Of a DNA stretch of 59,405 nt, positions 28,157 through 40,100 are shown piece by piece. Every line of letters begins with the position of its first letter. Within the stretch, counting starts at the first letter, position 1. The DNA comes from CAVVIO01 sp963748095 (GTDB lineage Bacteria > Bacteroidota > Bacteroidia > Bacteroidales > UBA10428). The position numbers and the translations under genes were made by a program. The stretch covers positions 1-59,405 of the forward strand of contig CAVVIO010000027.1 in the NCBI GenBank assembly GCA_963748095.1. Reading direction: 5' to 3'. The notes below the pieces were generated by a model. It was not told the DNA's origin. It saw only the letters and a list, made by a program, of their open reading frames with translations, and ran no database searches.

Positions 28157-29089
28157 ATGTCAGATACATATTCAGAAATTATTATAAATGCCATTTCAAA
28201 AGTTAAAAATGCGGTTGTTAAGATTGATATTCTAAGAAAACGGAGTGACAAGTTTATACCAACAGGAAGCGGTTCCGGTTTTATTTTTTCCAGCGATGGT
28301 TTACTGTTTACCAACGATCATGTAGTTCAGAAAGCTGATAAAATAAAAGTTACTCTTCTCGATGGCAGTGAGTATGAAGCTGAATTGGTAGGCCGCGACA
28401 GCGATTCGGATATTGCCATCCTGAAAATATACGGTTCTGGTTATGCAATTGCCCACTTGGGTTCATCGGCTGATTTACAGATTGGCCAGCTTATGATTGC
28501 CATAGGAAATCCTCTCGGCTTTCAGAATTCTGTTTCTGCCGGAATATTAAGTGGAACAGGACGCACCATGCGCAGTACCAACGGAAGACTCATCGACGAT
28601 GTACTTCAGTCGGATGTGTCGCTAAACCCGGGTAACTCCGGTGGACCCATGATCAATTCCGACGGAAAAGTCGTTGGGATCAACACGGCTGTAATTAACG
28701 GTGCCCAGGGCATTTCATTTGCCATAGCAATCGATACGGCAAAGGAAGTTGCCGAACATCTGGTTCAATATGGAAAAGTAAGTCGTGCCTATCTCGGACT
28801 GATGTTGCAGGATATTGAAATTCATCCGCGTTTGCGAAATTTTCATCATCTGAAAGAACCCCACGGACTGCTGATTATCGGCATGGAAGAATTATCCCCC
28901 GCTAAACGTGCCAATCTGAAAGAAGGAGATATCATTATTGAATTCGATGGAGAAACATTACATTCGTCCAATGACCTGGTAAAACGGTTACGAAAAGATA
29001 AAATATTTCTACCAACACCTGTTAAAATCCTGAGAAGGGGAAAGATTATGGAGCTGAAAGTATTCCCAGTAGAACGGCCCGCCGCTTAA
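28157..29089 (+). CDS. HtrA/DegQ-like trypsin-fold serine protease with one PDZ domain, no signal peptide
   Basis: Serine protease of 310 residues. The catalytic triad is visible: His55 in FTNDHVV, Asp85 in DSDIAIL, Ser161 in LNPGNSGGPM. One PDZ domain follows (about 205-300, YLGLMLQDIEIH and LLIIGMEELSPAKRANLKEGDI split by loops). Unlike DegP/DegQ, the N-terminus (MSDTYSEIIINAISKVKNAV) has no signal peptide or membrane anchor, so the protein is probably cytosolic. A very strong Shine-Dalgarno (AAAGGAGGT) precedes the ATG, unusual for this phylum. It stands alone after the export operon. Confidence 0.92.
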   Translation: MSDTYSEIIINAISKVKNAVVKIDILRKRSDKFIPTGSGSGFIFSSDGLLFTNDHVVQKADKIKVTLLDGSEYEAELVGRDSDSDIAILKIYGSGYAIAHLGSSADLQIGQLMIAIGNPLGFQNSVSAGILSGTGRTMRSTNGRLIDDVLQSDVSLNPGNSGGPMINSDGKVVGINTAVINGAQGISFAIAIDTAKEVAEHLVQYGKVSRAYLGLMLQDIEIHPRLRNFHHLKEPHGLLIIGMEELSPAKRANLKEGDIIIEFDGETLHSSNDLVKRLRKDKIFLPTPVKILRRGKIMELKVFPVERPAA

Positions 29090-29622
29090 CTAAAATAACT
29101 TATAGTGAGTTAAAAACAATTTGGAAATTATTACTTTAACATTTGTGTAATTACAAAGATTTATTTAATTTGCTTCAGGATAAATAATTATACATCATTC
29201 CAAATTTATTTATTCCTTTAATTTATATAGGACTAAGTTATTAATAAATTGTGCATTAACTTTTATCAAATGAATTAAATTACAGCCATAAAGAGATCGT
29301 ATTTTATGGCTACCTATCCTTTATAATAAATATTATTAATAATTGGAAATAGTGGAAATACGTTATATGCATAATTAAAATTTCATAAAAGAGATAGTGA
29401 GCTCAGATAAAGAAAATAAATTCAAACATATTTCAATTTGAAACTTAAGTGGGGAATGAAGAATATCGTAATTAAATTATAAAATAATTTATAATAGGCA
29501 CCTTACATGAATGAAAAATCGAAATATTTAGTGGTGTTCAAAGAATTATAATGAAAATTCAGTCCTTCTAATGCGAATATCGGCCCTTAATAAATTAAAA
29601 TCATGTTTTAAAAAACTTATCT
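29090..29622. other. Long AT-rich intergenic region
   Basis: About 530 bases before the beta-barrel receptor gene. I see no coding region, strong hairpin or clear promoter match. Confidence 0.55.
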
Positions 29623-31969
29623 ATGCCTTATCCAAAACCAATTCCTGCCATCCTGGCATTTCTTATTTTGTTATCAGTTAGTATAATTTCAGGTTTTTCT
29701 CAAAATATAAAAACAGTTACAATTTCCGGTAAATTAATCGATTCTTCCAAATCAGCAGTTCCATATGCAACCGTATGCTTATATCCGTCAGATTCGGATT
29801 CATTGTTACAGGCAACTCTTTCTGATACACTTGGTAGATTTATGTTACGTTACTCGCGACCTGGTGATTATAGAATAGTAATCCGATGTTTCACATATAA
29901 GAATCTGATAAAAAGAATTTCGTTAACTATGAAAGAAAAAGAGATTGACCTGGGCAGACTGGTATTGCAAAGTGATGCTTATTCACTCGAGAGTGTGACA
30001 GTAAAAGCAGTTAATAAAAAAGCTTTCAGGGTAGATAAAATGGTATATAGCCCTGATTCTTTAAGCCTCAGCCGGTCTGTATCCGGTTACGATTTACTTA
30101 AATATGTCCCTGGTGTTCATGTTTCTCAAAAGGATAAATTAATAAATGTAAATGGCGATAAAAATGTATTGGTGCTTGTAAATGGCAGAATAAGTGACAG
30201 GGATTTAAGTACCATTCATTCTTCTGAAATAAAACAGGTTGAGGTTATAACCAATCCCTCAGCACGATATAGTTCAGAAACCCAAAATGTAGTAAACATT
30301 GTATTAAAAGATATTAAAACAAAAGGCGTTAAAATAGTTACAAGCCTTGAAAACAGTTTTAATAATTCGTTTACTTTTGGGAATATTGCAGTTGATTACG
30401 AAAATAACAAAACAAGGTTCTTTGCAAAATATGGACTTTCAAAAACTTACGAAACATACGCCGATAGTTCTCAAAGAAATGAGTTTTACCAGGATTCAGA
30501 ACTTTTGTATAAATTTCATCCTATAGATAATCAAAAATACAATAATCTGAACCAAACGATAACTTATGGTTTAGACCATACCATCAATAAAAGAAATTTC
30601 ATTAACATCACATGTAAACTTTCAGTTCAGAATTATGAAAGTTATACCAATGACAGCATTTCCACTTATAAAGATAAGGTACAATTGGCAAGCAAATTTT
30701 CTTCCGAGAATTCACACTTCAAGACTATCAACCAAAACTACTCTGTTTTTTACAGAAAGAGTTTTCATAATCCGAATCATAAGATTTGGTTTAGTTCTAA
30801 CTTCTATATCTTAGATCGTAATAACGAAAATAAACTTTCATCGGGAGACCTGCACAATCCCGGATCAGGTAACATCTGGCAGGAAAACACAGTAAACAGA
30901 CAACAATCAGATGATACCCGGCTGGAATATTTTTTTTCGAACAATACCTTGAAAGTAGAAAGTGGCGTTCATTTTTACATTAGAAATATTGATAATACGT
31001 TTACATCTGCTGAAACTTTGGAAACATTTACATATCGCGATAACAGGAATGCTGTTTTCACAAACTTGCTAATTCGTAAAAATAAATATAGTGTTCAAAC
31101 CGGATTAAGGATTGAGTCTTTCACTTATTGGATTAACAGTAATCCGGAAGAAACAAAATTCCATCCATTACTTTTCTTAAGCAGTTCCTACAATATTAGT
31201 AAATCTCAAACTTTACGGCTAACCTACAACAAACGTTTATCTTATCCTAATTATAAACTACTGGTCCCTTTTGAGTTTTATTCGGCAGATTCTTTAAGTT
31301 CCAGCTCCGGAAACAGCCACTTAAAACCTGTACAAGCCAAAAAAATCGAATTGGGTTATTCGTTGAAGAAAGATGATTATACTTTGTCTGTAATCCCTTC
31401 GTATACAAATTATACCGATTACACGGGCACTCAATATACTCTGGAAAAAGGTACCCTTTCAGGGCAAACATCAAATTTTTCAGGTGTAAGTAAGTATGGA
31501 GGAATATTTTCTTTTTCTGCCTATCTGTCTATTTTTGAATTCTACCTGGACGGAAATATCTTTTACTGGAACTTTCCGGGTGAAAAATATGATGGTTTAT
31601 CTCATGACCTTACTGTAGATTTGGATATCTCCCTACCAGCAAAGATTACAATTGGGTCAACTTTTTACTTGTTTACTAAATTACCGTTACCCAAATGGCT
31701 ACAAAGAAATACATAATACATTTGATTATATTTATGCAAGTAAAATATTATTCGATAACAAGGCAGAATTAAGTATATTTTGGATGAATCCTTTTTTTAC
31801 TGATAAGGATAAAAGTCGCATTTGGAATGATTATTTCTCTAATTTGCAGTACTCAAAGAGTATGGATTCAATAATTGGAATTGGTTTTAGTTATTTCTAC
31901 TCTCACGGGAAGAAATTAAAAACCACGAAAAATGAATTACATATGGAACATAGTGAGGAATCAAGGTAA
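29623..31969 (+). CDS. Outer-membrane beta-barrel receptor-like protein with CarboxypepD_reg-like domain, frameshifted near the end
   Basis: TonB-receptor-like outer-membrane protein of about 780 residues. After a signal peptide (about 1-27) comes a carboxypeptidase regulatory-like Ig domain (residues about 30-115: VTISGKLIDSSKSAVPYATV), a plug-like segment (LKYVPGVHVSQKDKLINVNG, RISDRDLSTIHSSEIKQVEV, ITNPSARYSSETQNVVNIVL) and a long barrel, as in the outer-membrane beta-barrel family common in Bacteroidota. The main frame stops at 31716; the continuation is one base out, and dropping one T near 31692 joins FTK to YRYPNGYKEIHNTFDYIYAS and runs to 31969. No SusD partner is present. A thioredoxin-like gene follows 36 bases later. 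Confidence 0.85.
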
Positions 31970-32005
31970 ACCTTTTTTTCTCAATACTAAAAACTATAAT
32001 ATATC

Positions 32006-32551
32006 ATGAGAAAAAAAACCTATCTATTCATTGCTATTGCTGTTTTTATTTCTTCATCATTTACGAATGATGCACAAAAGTACCGTGCAAATTCCAACCC
32101 TAAAATCGGAATTAGAAAGGGTAATATTGCCCCGGAGATAGAAATAACCACTATTAATGGTGAGATAATTAAGTTGTCTTCATTAAGAGGCAAAGTAGTT
32201 TTTATAGACTTTTGGGCATCCTGGTGTAAAGGATGCCGTCAGATAAGCAAAAACCTAATATCAATTTATAAAAAATACAAAGATGAGCAATTTATAAATG
32301 GAGACAAATTTGTGATTTTTTCTGTATGCCTGGACACCGATATCGAGAAATGGCACGATGCAGTTAAAAAAGATAGTTTACAGGAATTTATAAATGTCTG
32401 TGATTTAAAAGGTTTTAAATCTAAAGCAGCTATTGATTATAAAATCGGAGGGATACCATTTGGATTTCTCATTGATGGCAATGGCATAATTATCGATAAT
32501 TCAGGTAAATTAGATGCCACATTGAGAAAAATAATTATTAAAGAGAAATAA
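32006..32551 (+). CDS. TlpA/ResA-like thiol-disulfide oxidoreductase
   Basis: Exported thioredoxin-fold protein of 181 residues. A signal peptide covers about 1-22 (KKTYLFIAIAVFISSSF). The active site is CKGC (Cys74, Cys77) in FIDFWASWCKGCRQI, preceded by the AhpC/TSA-type opening GNIAPEIEITTINGEIIKLS. The cis-proline loop GGIPFGFLIDGNG is present. It reduces or isomerises periplasmic disulfides. It is 36 bases after the receptor gene, probably on the same transcript. Only a generic role can be assigned. Confidence 0.88.
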   Translation: MRKKTYLFIAIAVFISSSFTNDAQKYRANSNPKIGIRKGNIAPEIEITTINGEIIKLSSLRGKVVFIDFWASWCKGCRQISKNLISIYKKYKDEQFINGDKFVIFSVCLDTDIEKWHDAVKKDSLQEFINVCDLKGFKSKAAIDYKIGGIPFGFLIDGNGIIIDNSGKLDATLRKIIIKEK

Positions 32552-32716
32552 ATTATTAAAAGAAGTTAGTCTCTATTTTTTCTATAATACTGAAAGTAAG
32601 TATCCGAATTCACCAGTGTCCACTAATCTACAGGCCTAAAATCTTAAATGTGAATCTTTATCATTTCCTGACATTAATCCCCAAACAAAATCTTTTAACC
32701 TTCAATATTCTGATTA

Positions 32717-33256
32717 TTATTCCGCATTCATATTTTTTAATTTTCTGGAAATTATAAGTAACAGTATCCCGAAAATCATAATAAATAAACCCATGGACGA
32801 AACTACTGTCAGGGTTCCTCTAAAGGGATGGGTCAATATCAGTAATCCCAGGAATAACGAAAGAACACCACTAAATAATAATATCCACCAGTTTTGCATG
32901 ATTTCTTTCAGATTAACAGCGCTTATAATTTGAATAATGCCTATTACTACTACCCATAAGGCGAGTACAAATACAAATATTTCAGCAGTAACCAACGGAT
33001 GAATTACTATCAAACCGCCAATCAGCATGTCAAAACCTCCTTCTATCAGCCACCATCTCCAGTTAGGTGTATCTTTCCGGTAACTGAAAGCCCCGATAAT
33101 AAGAAAGAATCCACTGATAATTATTACAATACCAAAATAAGTAAGTACAGTCAAAACAACCGTTTTTGGCAACATCAGTGCCAGGACACCAAATATGATT
33201 GAAAATACTCCCTTTACTGTAATTAGCCACCAGTTCTTGAAAAGTTTTATTTCCAT
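32717..33256 (-). CDS. HdeD-like (DUF308) membrane protein
   Basis: Small polytopic inner-membrane protein of 179 residues with about six helices, made of two repeated hairpins: WWLITVKGVFSIIFGVLALM and later WWILLFSGVLSLFLGLLILT, each followed by a P-x-T/L motif. This is the HdeD/DUF308 pattern, linked to acid resistance in enteric bacteria; the role here is not known. It is a single-gene unit between the thioredoxin-like gene (convergent) and the AddB-like gene. Confidence 0.85.
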   Translation of the reverse strand: MEIKLFKNWWLITVKGVFSIIFGVLALMLPKTVVLTVLTYFGIVIIISGFFLIIGAFSYRKDTPNWRWWLIEGGFDMLIGGLIVIHPLVTAEIFVFVLALWVVVIGIIQIISAVNLKEIMQNWWILLFSGVLSLFLGLLILTHPFRGTLTVVSSMGLFIMIFGILLLIISRKLKNMNAE

Positions 33257-33368
33257 AACTTAATTCAGGTAGGTTAACAGGTTAAATTTAAACAATGTTT
33301 CAGATTAATACTGCACTTTCCCGATTTTTTGTTGACGTTAAATTAACTGTTATTCAATAATCCTGTTT

Positions 33369-36239
33369 TTATTTATGGCATATTCCTGCATACGGGCATT
33401 GACTGCAAACATCCGGATCATCGGTCTGTGTAAAATCAGATTCCGGGTGAAATAAAGAAGTTAATACTTCTTTCAGATACTCGTAAAATGTTTCGGCATA
33501 AGGTTCAACTGTTTGCACCGGAACATTGTTTTTCCCATTATCCTTTTCGATAATATCCCAGGAAAAACCGGATGAAAAGATTTGCTGGATTAAATACAAA
33601 GCCGGTTTCACGTGCGCCTTCTTTTCTGTATCATTGTAAATTAAACCATACAGGATTGTTTGTAATACAGCTTTATTACGATTTTTATAGGATGCTGTAA
33701 ACAACGCGTCTATTCCTTTAAAATCGAGCTTGTCCCTGCCGGTTTTATAATCCAGTATTCTGGTAATTCCTTCTTTCCGGTCAATCCGGTCAATCACCCC
33801 ACCTACACGAATTTGAATCTCACGATCATTTACTTTTACAGGAACTGTTATGCCATATTTTTTCTCAAGGCTGATTACTTCAAAGGGAGCATATCCTTTA
33901 TCTACCAGGAGAATCTGGTGAACATAACGATTAATGATTTCGCGGATAATCCTGTTTCTGCCCGAAAAGTTCAACGGAGTCCCTGAATTTTTTAATTTGA
34001 AGTATTCCTCACTGAAAGCTTCATCGACAGCCATTTGGATATTATCCTGCTGTTGCAGGATCAAATTAAAGTCGGATTCGGTAATCATTTTCCCTTCAAA
34101 AGGTTCATAAAGCTTGTTCATGCTGATATGTAATAACCTTCCAAATACAGCGGGGTCAATTTCTTCCTTCACTTCATCCGGTTCCTTCAGTCCGGAAATA
34201 TGCCGGAAATAGAATTTGAGCGGGCAATCAATATATGTATTGATCGCACTGGGTGACAAATAATGCCTGTCTGAATCCTGGTATTTCTTCAAATCAGCCA
34301 GGATAACCTCATCTTTTTTAACCCGGATAGGCTTTGTTTTTAAAGGGTTTACTTCCAGTGCAAATTCTTTTTCCTTTATAGTAAAAACAGGTTCGTAAAA
34401 CAACTGGTGCAGAAACCGGCTTCTTTCTCCCGTGAACATGCCATCGGCCTTGGAATTGTAAACAAGAACGATGTTTTTTGCCCGTCCAATAAGGCGGTAA
34501 AAATAATAGGCAAATATAGCATCCTGATGTTCTACAGTGGGTAACCCAAATCCATAGCGCAGGTTATAGGGAATGAAGGAAGGCACATTCCCTGATTTCG
34601 GATAAATGCCTTCGTTCATGGAAAGGACCACCAGGTTTTCAAAATCGAGTGTACGTGTTTCGAGTATTCCCATCACCTGCATACCCGTAAGTGGTTCCCC
34701 GCTGAACGGAACACTTATCTGTTGCAATACTTTCCGGAGCAGTCGGCGGAAGGTGCTTTCGGAAAATTCGAGTTTGGTATTTTGCAGAATATCCTTCAGC
34801 CTGTTCAGGTATAACATCACCTGGAAAATAAATTCATTTTGCAACAATCCTTGTGCCCCCTCTTCCACTTTCCGATTTAATAAAGTATCCGAAAGTATAG
34901 GTAATATCCCCAGCAGATAATCCGGAAGAGCAGTTACCTTATCCGGTTTTTGAAATATTTTTTTCAATAATTCATTCCGCCCCAGTTCATTTTCTGTAAT
35001 ATAAAACCTGTTTTCTTTAGTGATTAAATCGGTAAGCTGGTGTAATTCCTCCGGGTAAAGACGGATAAAATACTGATGATTGATCAGGGCAAGCACATGC
35101 TTGTGATAAAATGCCGGTTCTCCTTTTATAATTTTAGATCCACGCTGCAGATCGAGTAATAATTCAATAAGGCTGTATGCCGGTGTTTGCCGGAATGGAT
35201 ATCCCATCGAAACATTAAAATCGGTTATATCGTCAGGTAATGAATGTAAAACAGGAACCAGTAAATTCTCATCGGCAAGAATAATGGCAGCATTTCCAAA
35301 ATCAGGAGTTTTCGGAAAATCACCAATACATGCGGATACTATTTTAGCCTGTCCGATATTGGAAGGAACCGATACCAACTGAATATTTTTCTGCTTGCCT
35401 GTAAGATTGCTTTTACAATCGAAACCGGGAGGTGCAGGAAATTCCTTTACATTATCACGCAGAAAATAACCTGCTTCATGAATCCGATTATTCATATAAT
35501 AATCGTCGGTATCCCAGTAAAAAGAAGCCCGGTTGTTTCTTTTCAGAAATCGGAACAATCGCTTTTCACAGGTATTCAGGGCATTGAACCCGACAAAAAT
35601 ATATTTTCCCTGTGAAATACGGGAATCATCTCCTGAAGCGAGCATTTCGGCAACTTTCCGGTAAGCCTGTCCTTCATATGAAATACCTTTTTCTGCTAAA
35701 AGCGCATTGAATTGCTGGTATATTTTATAGAGTACCTGCCACAGGTTCAGAAATTCCTGCTGATCGGCAGGCAGGTTAGCAGTTTCAAAAGTATTCCAGA
35801 AATGGCGGATTGCTTCTATTTGTTTTTCGGTAAGGTAATTGAAATAGTTATCTATATTTTTAAGCGAGGCAAGGTTCCGGAACAGATCCTTTGCATCGAT
35901 CAGGTACTTATCGATATCATCGAAATCGGCCAGCAACATCTCGGCATAGAAATAAAAATTATCGAAGGTCTCATTCGTCCGGGTAATTTCTTTATAAACT
36001 TCATACAGACCGAAAACAAGGCTTAACGGATCACCGGGCATCATTCCCGATAAATTCTGCATCAATTCCGAAATGGAATAATACTGAGGCGCCCACACGG
36101 GTTTGTCGGTAAGTTGGGTGAGGTAACGATTGAAATACAAACGCGCCCGTTTACCCGGAAAAACAATATTTAGCTGCGGAAGTTCTTCCCGGTGATTTTC
36201 ATAAACATGTTTTGCAACCTCTTGTAGAAAATAGACCAT
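33369..36239 (-). CDS. AddB-like PD-(D/E)XK nuclease with inactive helicase domain
   Basis: Subunit of an AddAB/RecBCD-type double-strand-break resection enzyme, 956 residues. The N-terminal two-thirds resemble a UvrD-like helicase without a good Walker A (NIVFPGKRARLYFNRYLTQ). The C-terminal RecB-type nuclease has HYLSPSAINTYIDCPLKFYF, FGRLLHISMNKLY, the core VGGVIDRIDRKEG and ILDYKTGRDKL (D-x-K). One Cys in CPLKF plus three in DVCSQCPYAGICHK form the four-cysteine iron-sulfur staple of AddB nucleases. It is the last gene of a three-gene operon with a radical SAM gene (9-base gap) and the AddA-like gene. Confidence 0.9.
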   Translation of the reverse strand: MVYFLQEVAKHVYENHREELPQLNIVFPGKRARLYFNRYLTQLTDKPVWAPQYYSISELMQNLSGMMPGDPLSLVFGLYEVYKEITRTNETFDNFYFYAEMLLADFDDIDKYLIDAKDLFRNLASLKNIDNYFNYLTEKQIEAIRHFWNTFETANLPADQQEFLNLWQVLYKIYQQFNALLAEKGISYEGQAYRKVAEMLASGDDSRISQGKYIFVGFNALNTCEKRLFRFLKRNNRASFYWDTDDYYMNNRIHEAGYFLRDNVKEFPAPPGFDCKSNLTGKQKNIQLVSVPSNIGQAKIVSACIGDFPKTPDFGNAAIILADENLLVPVLHSLPDDITDFNVSMGYPFRQTPAYSLIELLLDLQRGSKIIKGEPAFYHKHVLALINHQYFIRLYPEELHQLTDLITKENRFYITENELGRNELLKKIFQKPDKVTALPDYLLGILPILSDTLLNRKVEEGAQGLLQNEFIFQVMLYLNRLKDILQNTKLEFSESTFRRLLRKVLQQISVPFSGEPLTGMQVMGILETRTLDFENLVVLSMNEGIYPKSGNVPSFIPYNLRYGFGLPTVEHQDAIFAYYFYRLIGRAKNIVLVYNSKADGMFTGERSRFLHQLFYEPVFTIKEKEFALEVNPLKTKPIRVKKDEVILADLKKYQDSDRHYLSPSAINTYIDCPLKFYFRHISGLKEPDEVKEEIDPAVFGRLLHISMNKLYEPFEGKMITESDFNLILQQQDNIQMAVDEAFSEEYFKLKNSGTPLNFSGRNRIIREIINRYVHQILLVDKGYAPFEVISLEKKYGITVPVKVNDREIQIRVGGVIDRIDRKEGITRILDYKTGRDKLDFKGIDALFTASYKNRNKAVLQTILYGLIYNDTEKKAHVKPALYLIQQIFSSGFSWDIIEKDNGKNNVPVQTVEPYAETFYEYLKEVLTSLFHPESDFTQTDDPDVCSQCPYAGICHK

Positions 36240-36248
36240 TACTTATTA

Positions 36249-37196
36249 TTAATTAGTTTCATGAAACAGTTTACCCTGCCAGGTATCCCGTTCTTCCATT
36301 TTTTGTTCCATTTTCAATAATACCTGATCATATCGAAGATCCCACACCGTATTGACATTAAAACGCGGGGGCGATTCACTGGCAATACGCTCCACCATAA
36401 TGGCAGGATTAAGCCGTTCCAGGTAATTAACGATAAAGTCGATGTACTCTTCCACATCGAACAGCCTGAATCTTTCCGGGAAATGCTTGTACTCCTCAGC
36501 CATCGCGGTATCATTAAAAATCTGTAACTGGTGAAATTTAACAGAATCCAGAGGCAGTTGGGAAATAATACCGGCTGTTGCCAGCATTTCTTCGTTTGTT
36601 TCCCCGGGTAACCCGAAAATAAAGTGCGCCCCGGTCATCAATCCCCGGTCAACCGTTTGCTGAACGGCCTCCACGGCCTTCTCGAAACTATGTCCCCGGT
36701 TTATTCTTTCAAGCGTTTTATTGTAACACGATTCGATCCCGTATTCGACAATGATATAATGATTTTCGGCCAGTTCACGGAAATAATCCAATTTGTATTC
36801 ATCCACACAATCGGGACGAGTTCCGATTACCAGACCGGCAATTTTATCATTTTCCAGTGCCTGACCGTACAGATGTTTCAGTTCATCAAGACCGGCATAC
36901 GTGTTGGAATATGCCTGAAAATATGCCATGTATTTTGCTGCCCGTTTATAGCGGTTTTCGTGAAATTCAATCCCTTCGTTTATCTGCTGTTCCACCGGTT
37001 TCTCAGCCACACAATACGAGGGATTGAAAGCATCGTTACTGCAAAAAGTGCACCCCCCGGTTCCCACGCTGCCATCACGGTTGGGGCAGGTAAATCCAGC
37101 ATCGATGGAAACCTTTTGTATCCTGCTCCCAAAACGTTTTTTCAGATAATTGGAATAGGCATTAAATCTCCTGCTGTTTCCCCACATATATCTCAT
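36249..37196 (-). CDS. Radical SAM protein of the YhcC type (TIGR01212 family)
   Basis: Radical SAM enzyme of 315 residues. The cluster ligands are Cys37, Cys49 and Cys52 in TCPNRDGSVGTGGCTFC, the longer C-x11-C-x2-C spacing typical of this family rather than the usual C-x3-C-x2-C. Further hallmarks are KYMAYFQAYSNTYA, LVIGTRPDCVDE, VEYGIESCYNKTLERINRGH and THFIFGLPGE-like GAHFIFGLPGETNEEM. The substrate is unknown. Its ATG directly follows the AddA-like stop (TAG-ATG), so it is translationally coupled inside the addA-addB pair. Confidence 0.93.
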   Translation of the reverse strand: MRYMWGNSRRFNAYSNYLKKRFGSRIQKVSIDAGFTCPNRDGSVGTGGCTFCSNDAFNPSYCVAEKPVEQQINEGIEFHENRYKRAAKYMAYFQAYSNTYAGLDELKHLYGQALENDKIAGLVIGTRPDCVDEYKLDYFRELAENHYIIVEYGIESCYNKTLERINRGHSFEKAVEAVQQTVDRGLMTGAHFIFGLPGETNEEMLATAGIISQLPLDSVKFHQLQIFNDTAMAEEYKHFPERFRLFDVEEYIDFIVNYLERLNPAIMVERIASESPPRFNVNTVWDLRYDQVLLKMEQKMEERDTWQGKLFHETN

Positions 37197-40100
37197 CTAT
37201 TCTACCTCCTTCACTTTTCCGATGGACGGATACCAGAGGTAGCCTCTCACTTCTTCATACCCCATCAATCTTATCGCATCCATGTAGTGAAGTACTTGTT
37301 GATTATGTTGCGATAATTCCTGCTCACCGAATTTAAAATCGATCACTATTACTTCTTTATCCTTAACAAGCACGCGGTCGGGACGACGGATCTCACCTCC
37401 CGGCATAAGAATATCTGCCTCATTCACTACTTTCCAGTCTTTACCAAACCAGTTACTTATCATTCCGGAATCCAGCAATTCCTTTATATGAAGTATTATT
37501 TGCTCTTTTTCTTCCCCGCTTATCAGCCCTTCGATCACAACAGTATCAACCGCAACAGTTATATCTTCTGCAGTCTTTATGTTCTCAAAAATGCGGTGCA
37601 TCAGCCTTCCATAGTTCAACGGACGAAACCTGGAATCACTGCCATCCTGCAAAAATTCATGACCCCGGTTTAGAATACGTAGTTTATGACTGGTATCGCT
37701 AACAGGATACTGCCAGTTTTTTTCTGCATGAGAAGATTCCATCTACAGCAGGCTGATTGCTTAACACTCCCAGTTCAAACTCGCTTTGCTCCGTATTATA
37801 ATGACCGGACAGATCAATCAGAAACTCACTTTGTTTACTTTCTTCCGGTAAACCGGAAATAAAAACCTGCCGCATCAGATCGGCAACATTGGAAATTTTA
37901 TTGTTTTTAGGATTATCGTCCTGCCCGGCCATGCAGAAAAGGGCCGTTTTTGCCCGGGTACATGCCACATACAACAGATTCAGGTTGTCGATAAAAGTCT
38001 TTAGTTTTTCCGTAAAATATTCTTCTGCAAAAAGCGAATCTTTTAGCTTTGAAGAATAGGCAACCGGCACAATATCCAATCTCATTAAATGGTTCTTTCC
38101 CGGGCTTGCACCAAATAATAGTACGATCACCTCTTATCACATCCAGCTCCCAGTCGCAATATGGAATAATTACAGCTTTAAATTCAAGTCCTTTCGATTT
38201 ATGAATAGTAAGAATACGAACGGCATCTTTTACTTCGGGCAGAGAAATAGAAGTTGTTTGCCCCTTTTCTTCCCAGAAATCGAGAAATGTATATAAATCG
38301 GAAAATTTTTCCCTGGTATAATCATGTACCATATCAAGAAGTGCCTGGATATATGGCAATTCACCATTGTGCCGGTTCAGCGAAAAATACCGGATGATAT
38401 TTTCCGTCAGTTCATAGAGCGGAAGGTTTTTAAATGATTCAAGGTTTTTATGAAAGTCTTCGGGAAAATACCGGCTAATAGCTTCAATATAGTTTTTGTT
38501 ATTTTCATTTGCAAAACCTTTATATTCCGAACTATTCTTTCCGGAACCAACATAATTTAAATACTCCGAAACCAGGTAATATTGGTTGATATTGTTTGTG
38601 GGATGCAGCATGTAATGCATGACAGCAATAATAAACCTTACAACCGTTGAACTTCCAAGCAAAAGAGCCTCGTCGGATATTACGTCGATGGGTGGAAAAG
38701 ATGAATTACCATCTGAATTATTAGTAAGTATATATTCGGCTATTTCTTTCCCGTCGCGCTTCGATCTTACCAAAATAGCTATATCATGCAGGTTGAAACC
38801 TTTTTCACGAAGTTGCAAAATGGTTTCAACTGTCTGCTTTTTGATTTCTTCCCTTTTATTATCCTTATTGAAAAAACGTACATTTATATATCCTTTATTT
38901 TTCTGATCAGTAAGTCCTGGTATTTGCTGAACAACATCATCATAAAGACCGGTAATGGTATCCTGGTACAATTCCTGAAAATGCTGCGGGGCATCCGAAA
39001 GCCCTTCATCAAACAATTGCTGCAATATCTTGGAGGCCTGAAAAAATAAACTGTTATTAAAACCAACGACCTCGTAATTACTTCTCCAGTTCTTTTCGAG
39101 GTGTTCGATATTAAGAGTAGCAGATTGAAAATCACTGCTTACCCGGTTAGCCAGGATTTCCCAGTTACTGTTCCGCCAGCGGTAGATCGATTGTTTCACA
39201 TCCCCTACCACCAGGTTATCGTGATTATTTGATAAGCTGTTACTTAATAATGGCCTGAAGTTGTTCCACTGAAACAGGGAAGTATCCTGAAATTCATCGA
39301 TCATGAAATGATGATAAAAATCCCCTACCCTTTCGTAAATAAACGGCGTGTCGTTCCCGTCGATAATCCGGTTAATGAACCGGGAAGCATCACTTAGAAG
39401 GAAAAGGTTATTATCGGCCAGGTAATGAACGATCTGTTTGGTGATATCCGATAAAATTCCCAGCGTATACAGGTTTTTCAATATCAGATCAGCGGTGTTA
39501 TAATCTGTACCATGTGAATCATGCCATTGTACAATTTTTGAAGCGATACCGGACAGTCCATGATTGCAGGCAGCCTGAATATCCGTTTTTCTGGGCGACG
39601 ATTTTGAATACCATTTATCAGGATCATCTGCTGCATCACGAAAACGTTTTCCGGGAGAAGAATAATCCTTACCGGTGAGTTTCAGAAATACGGCTGCGGC
39701 TCCCTTGTCTTTGTAAGGAAAATCATTCATCGTCAGTTGATGATCAGCCAATATCCTCAATCCTTCTTCCCCCAGTTTTACAAGTTCCGATTCAAAAGAC
39801 GTTTTTATTTTATAAAGTTCACTTCTGTAATTATCCAGAAAATTTTTGTCTTCAATCTTTTTTATAATGCTTTCACTGAATTCCTTGAAATTTTCTTTAA
39901 ATATTTCTCTTCCCAGTTTAAGCAGATCGTATTTGAAGTTCCAGCTTCTTCCATCTTCAATTTTCGTTTCTGCAAACTGTATCAGCCATTTACGTAATTC
40001 GTCATCCGAATCGGTCTCCAAAAAAAGGTTATCCACTGCCTGTTCCAATACCTTTGATTCATCCAGTTCGATATTATAACCGCTCTGCACGCCCAATTCG

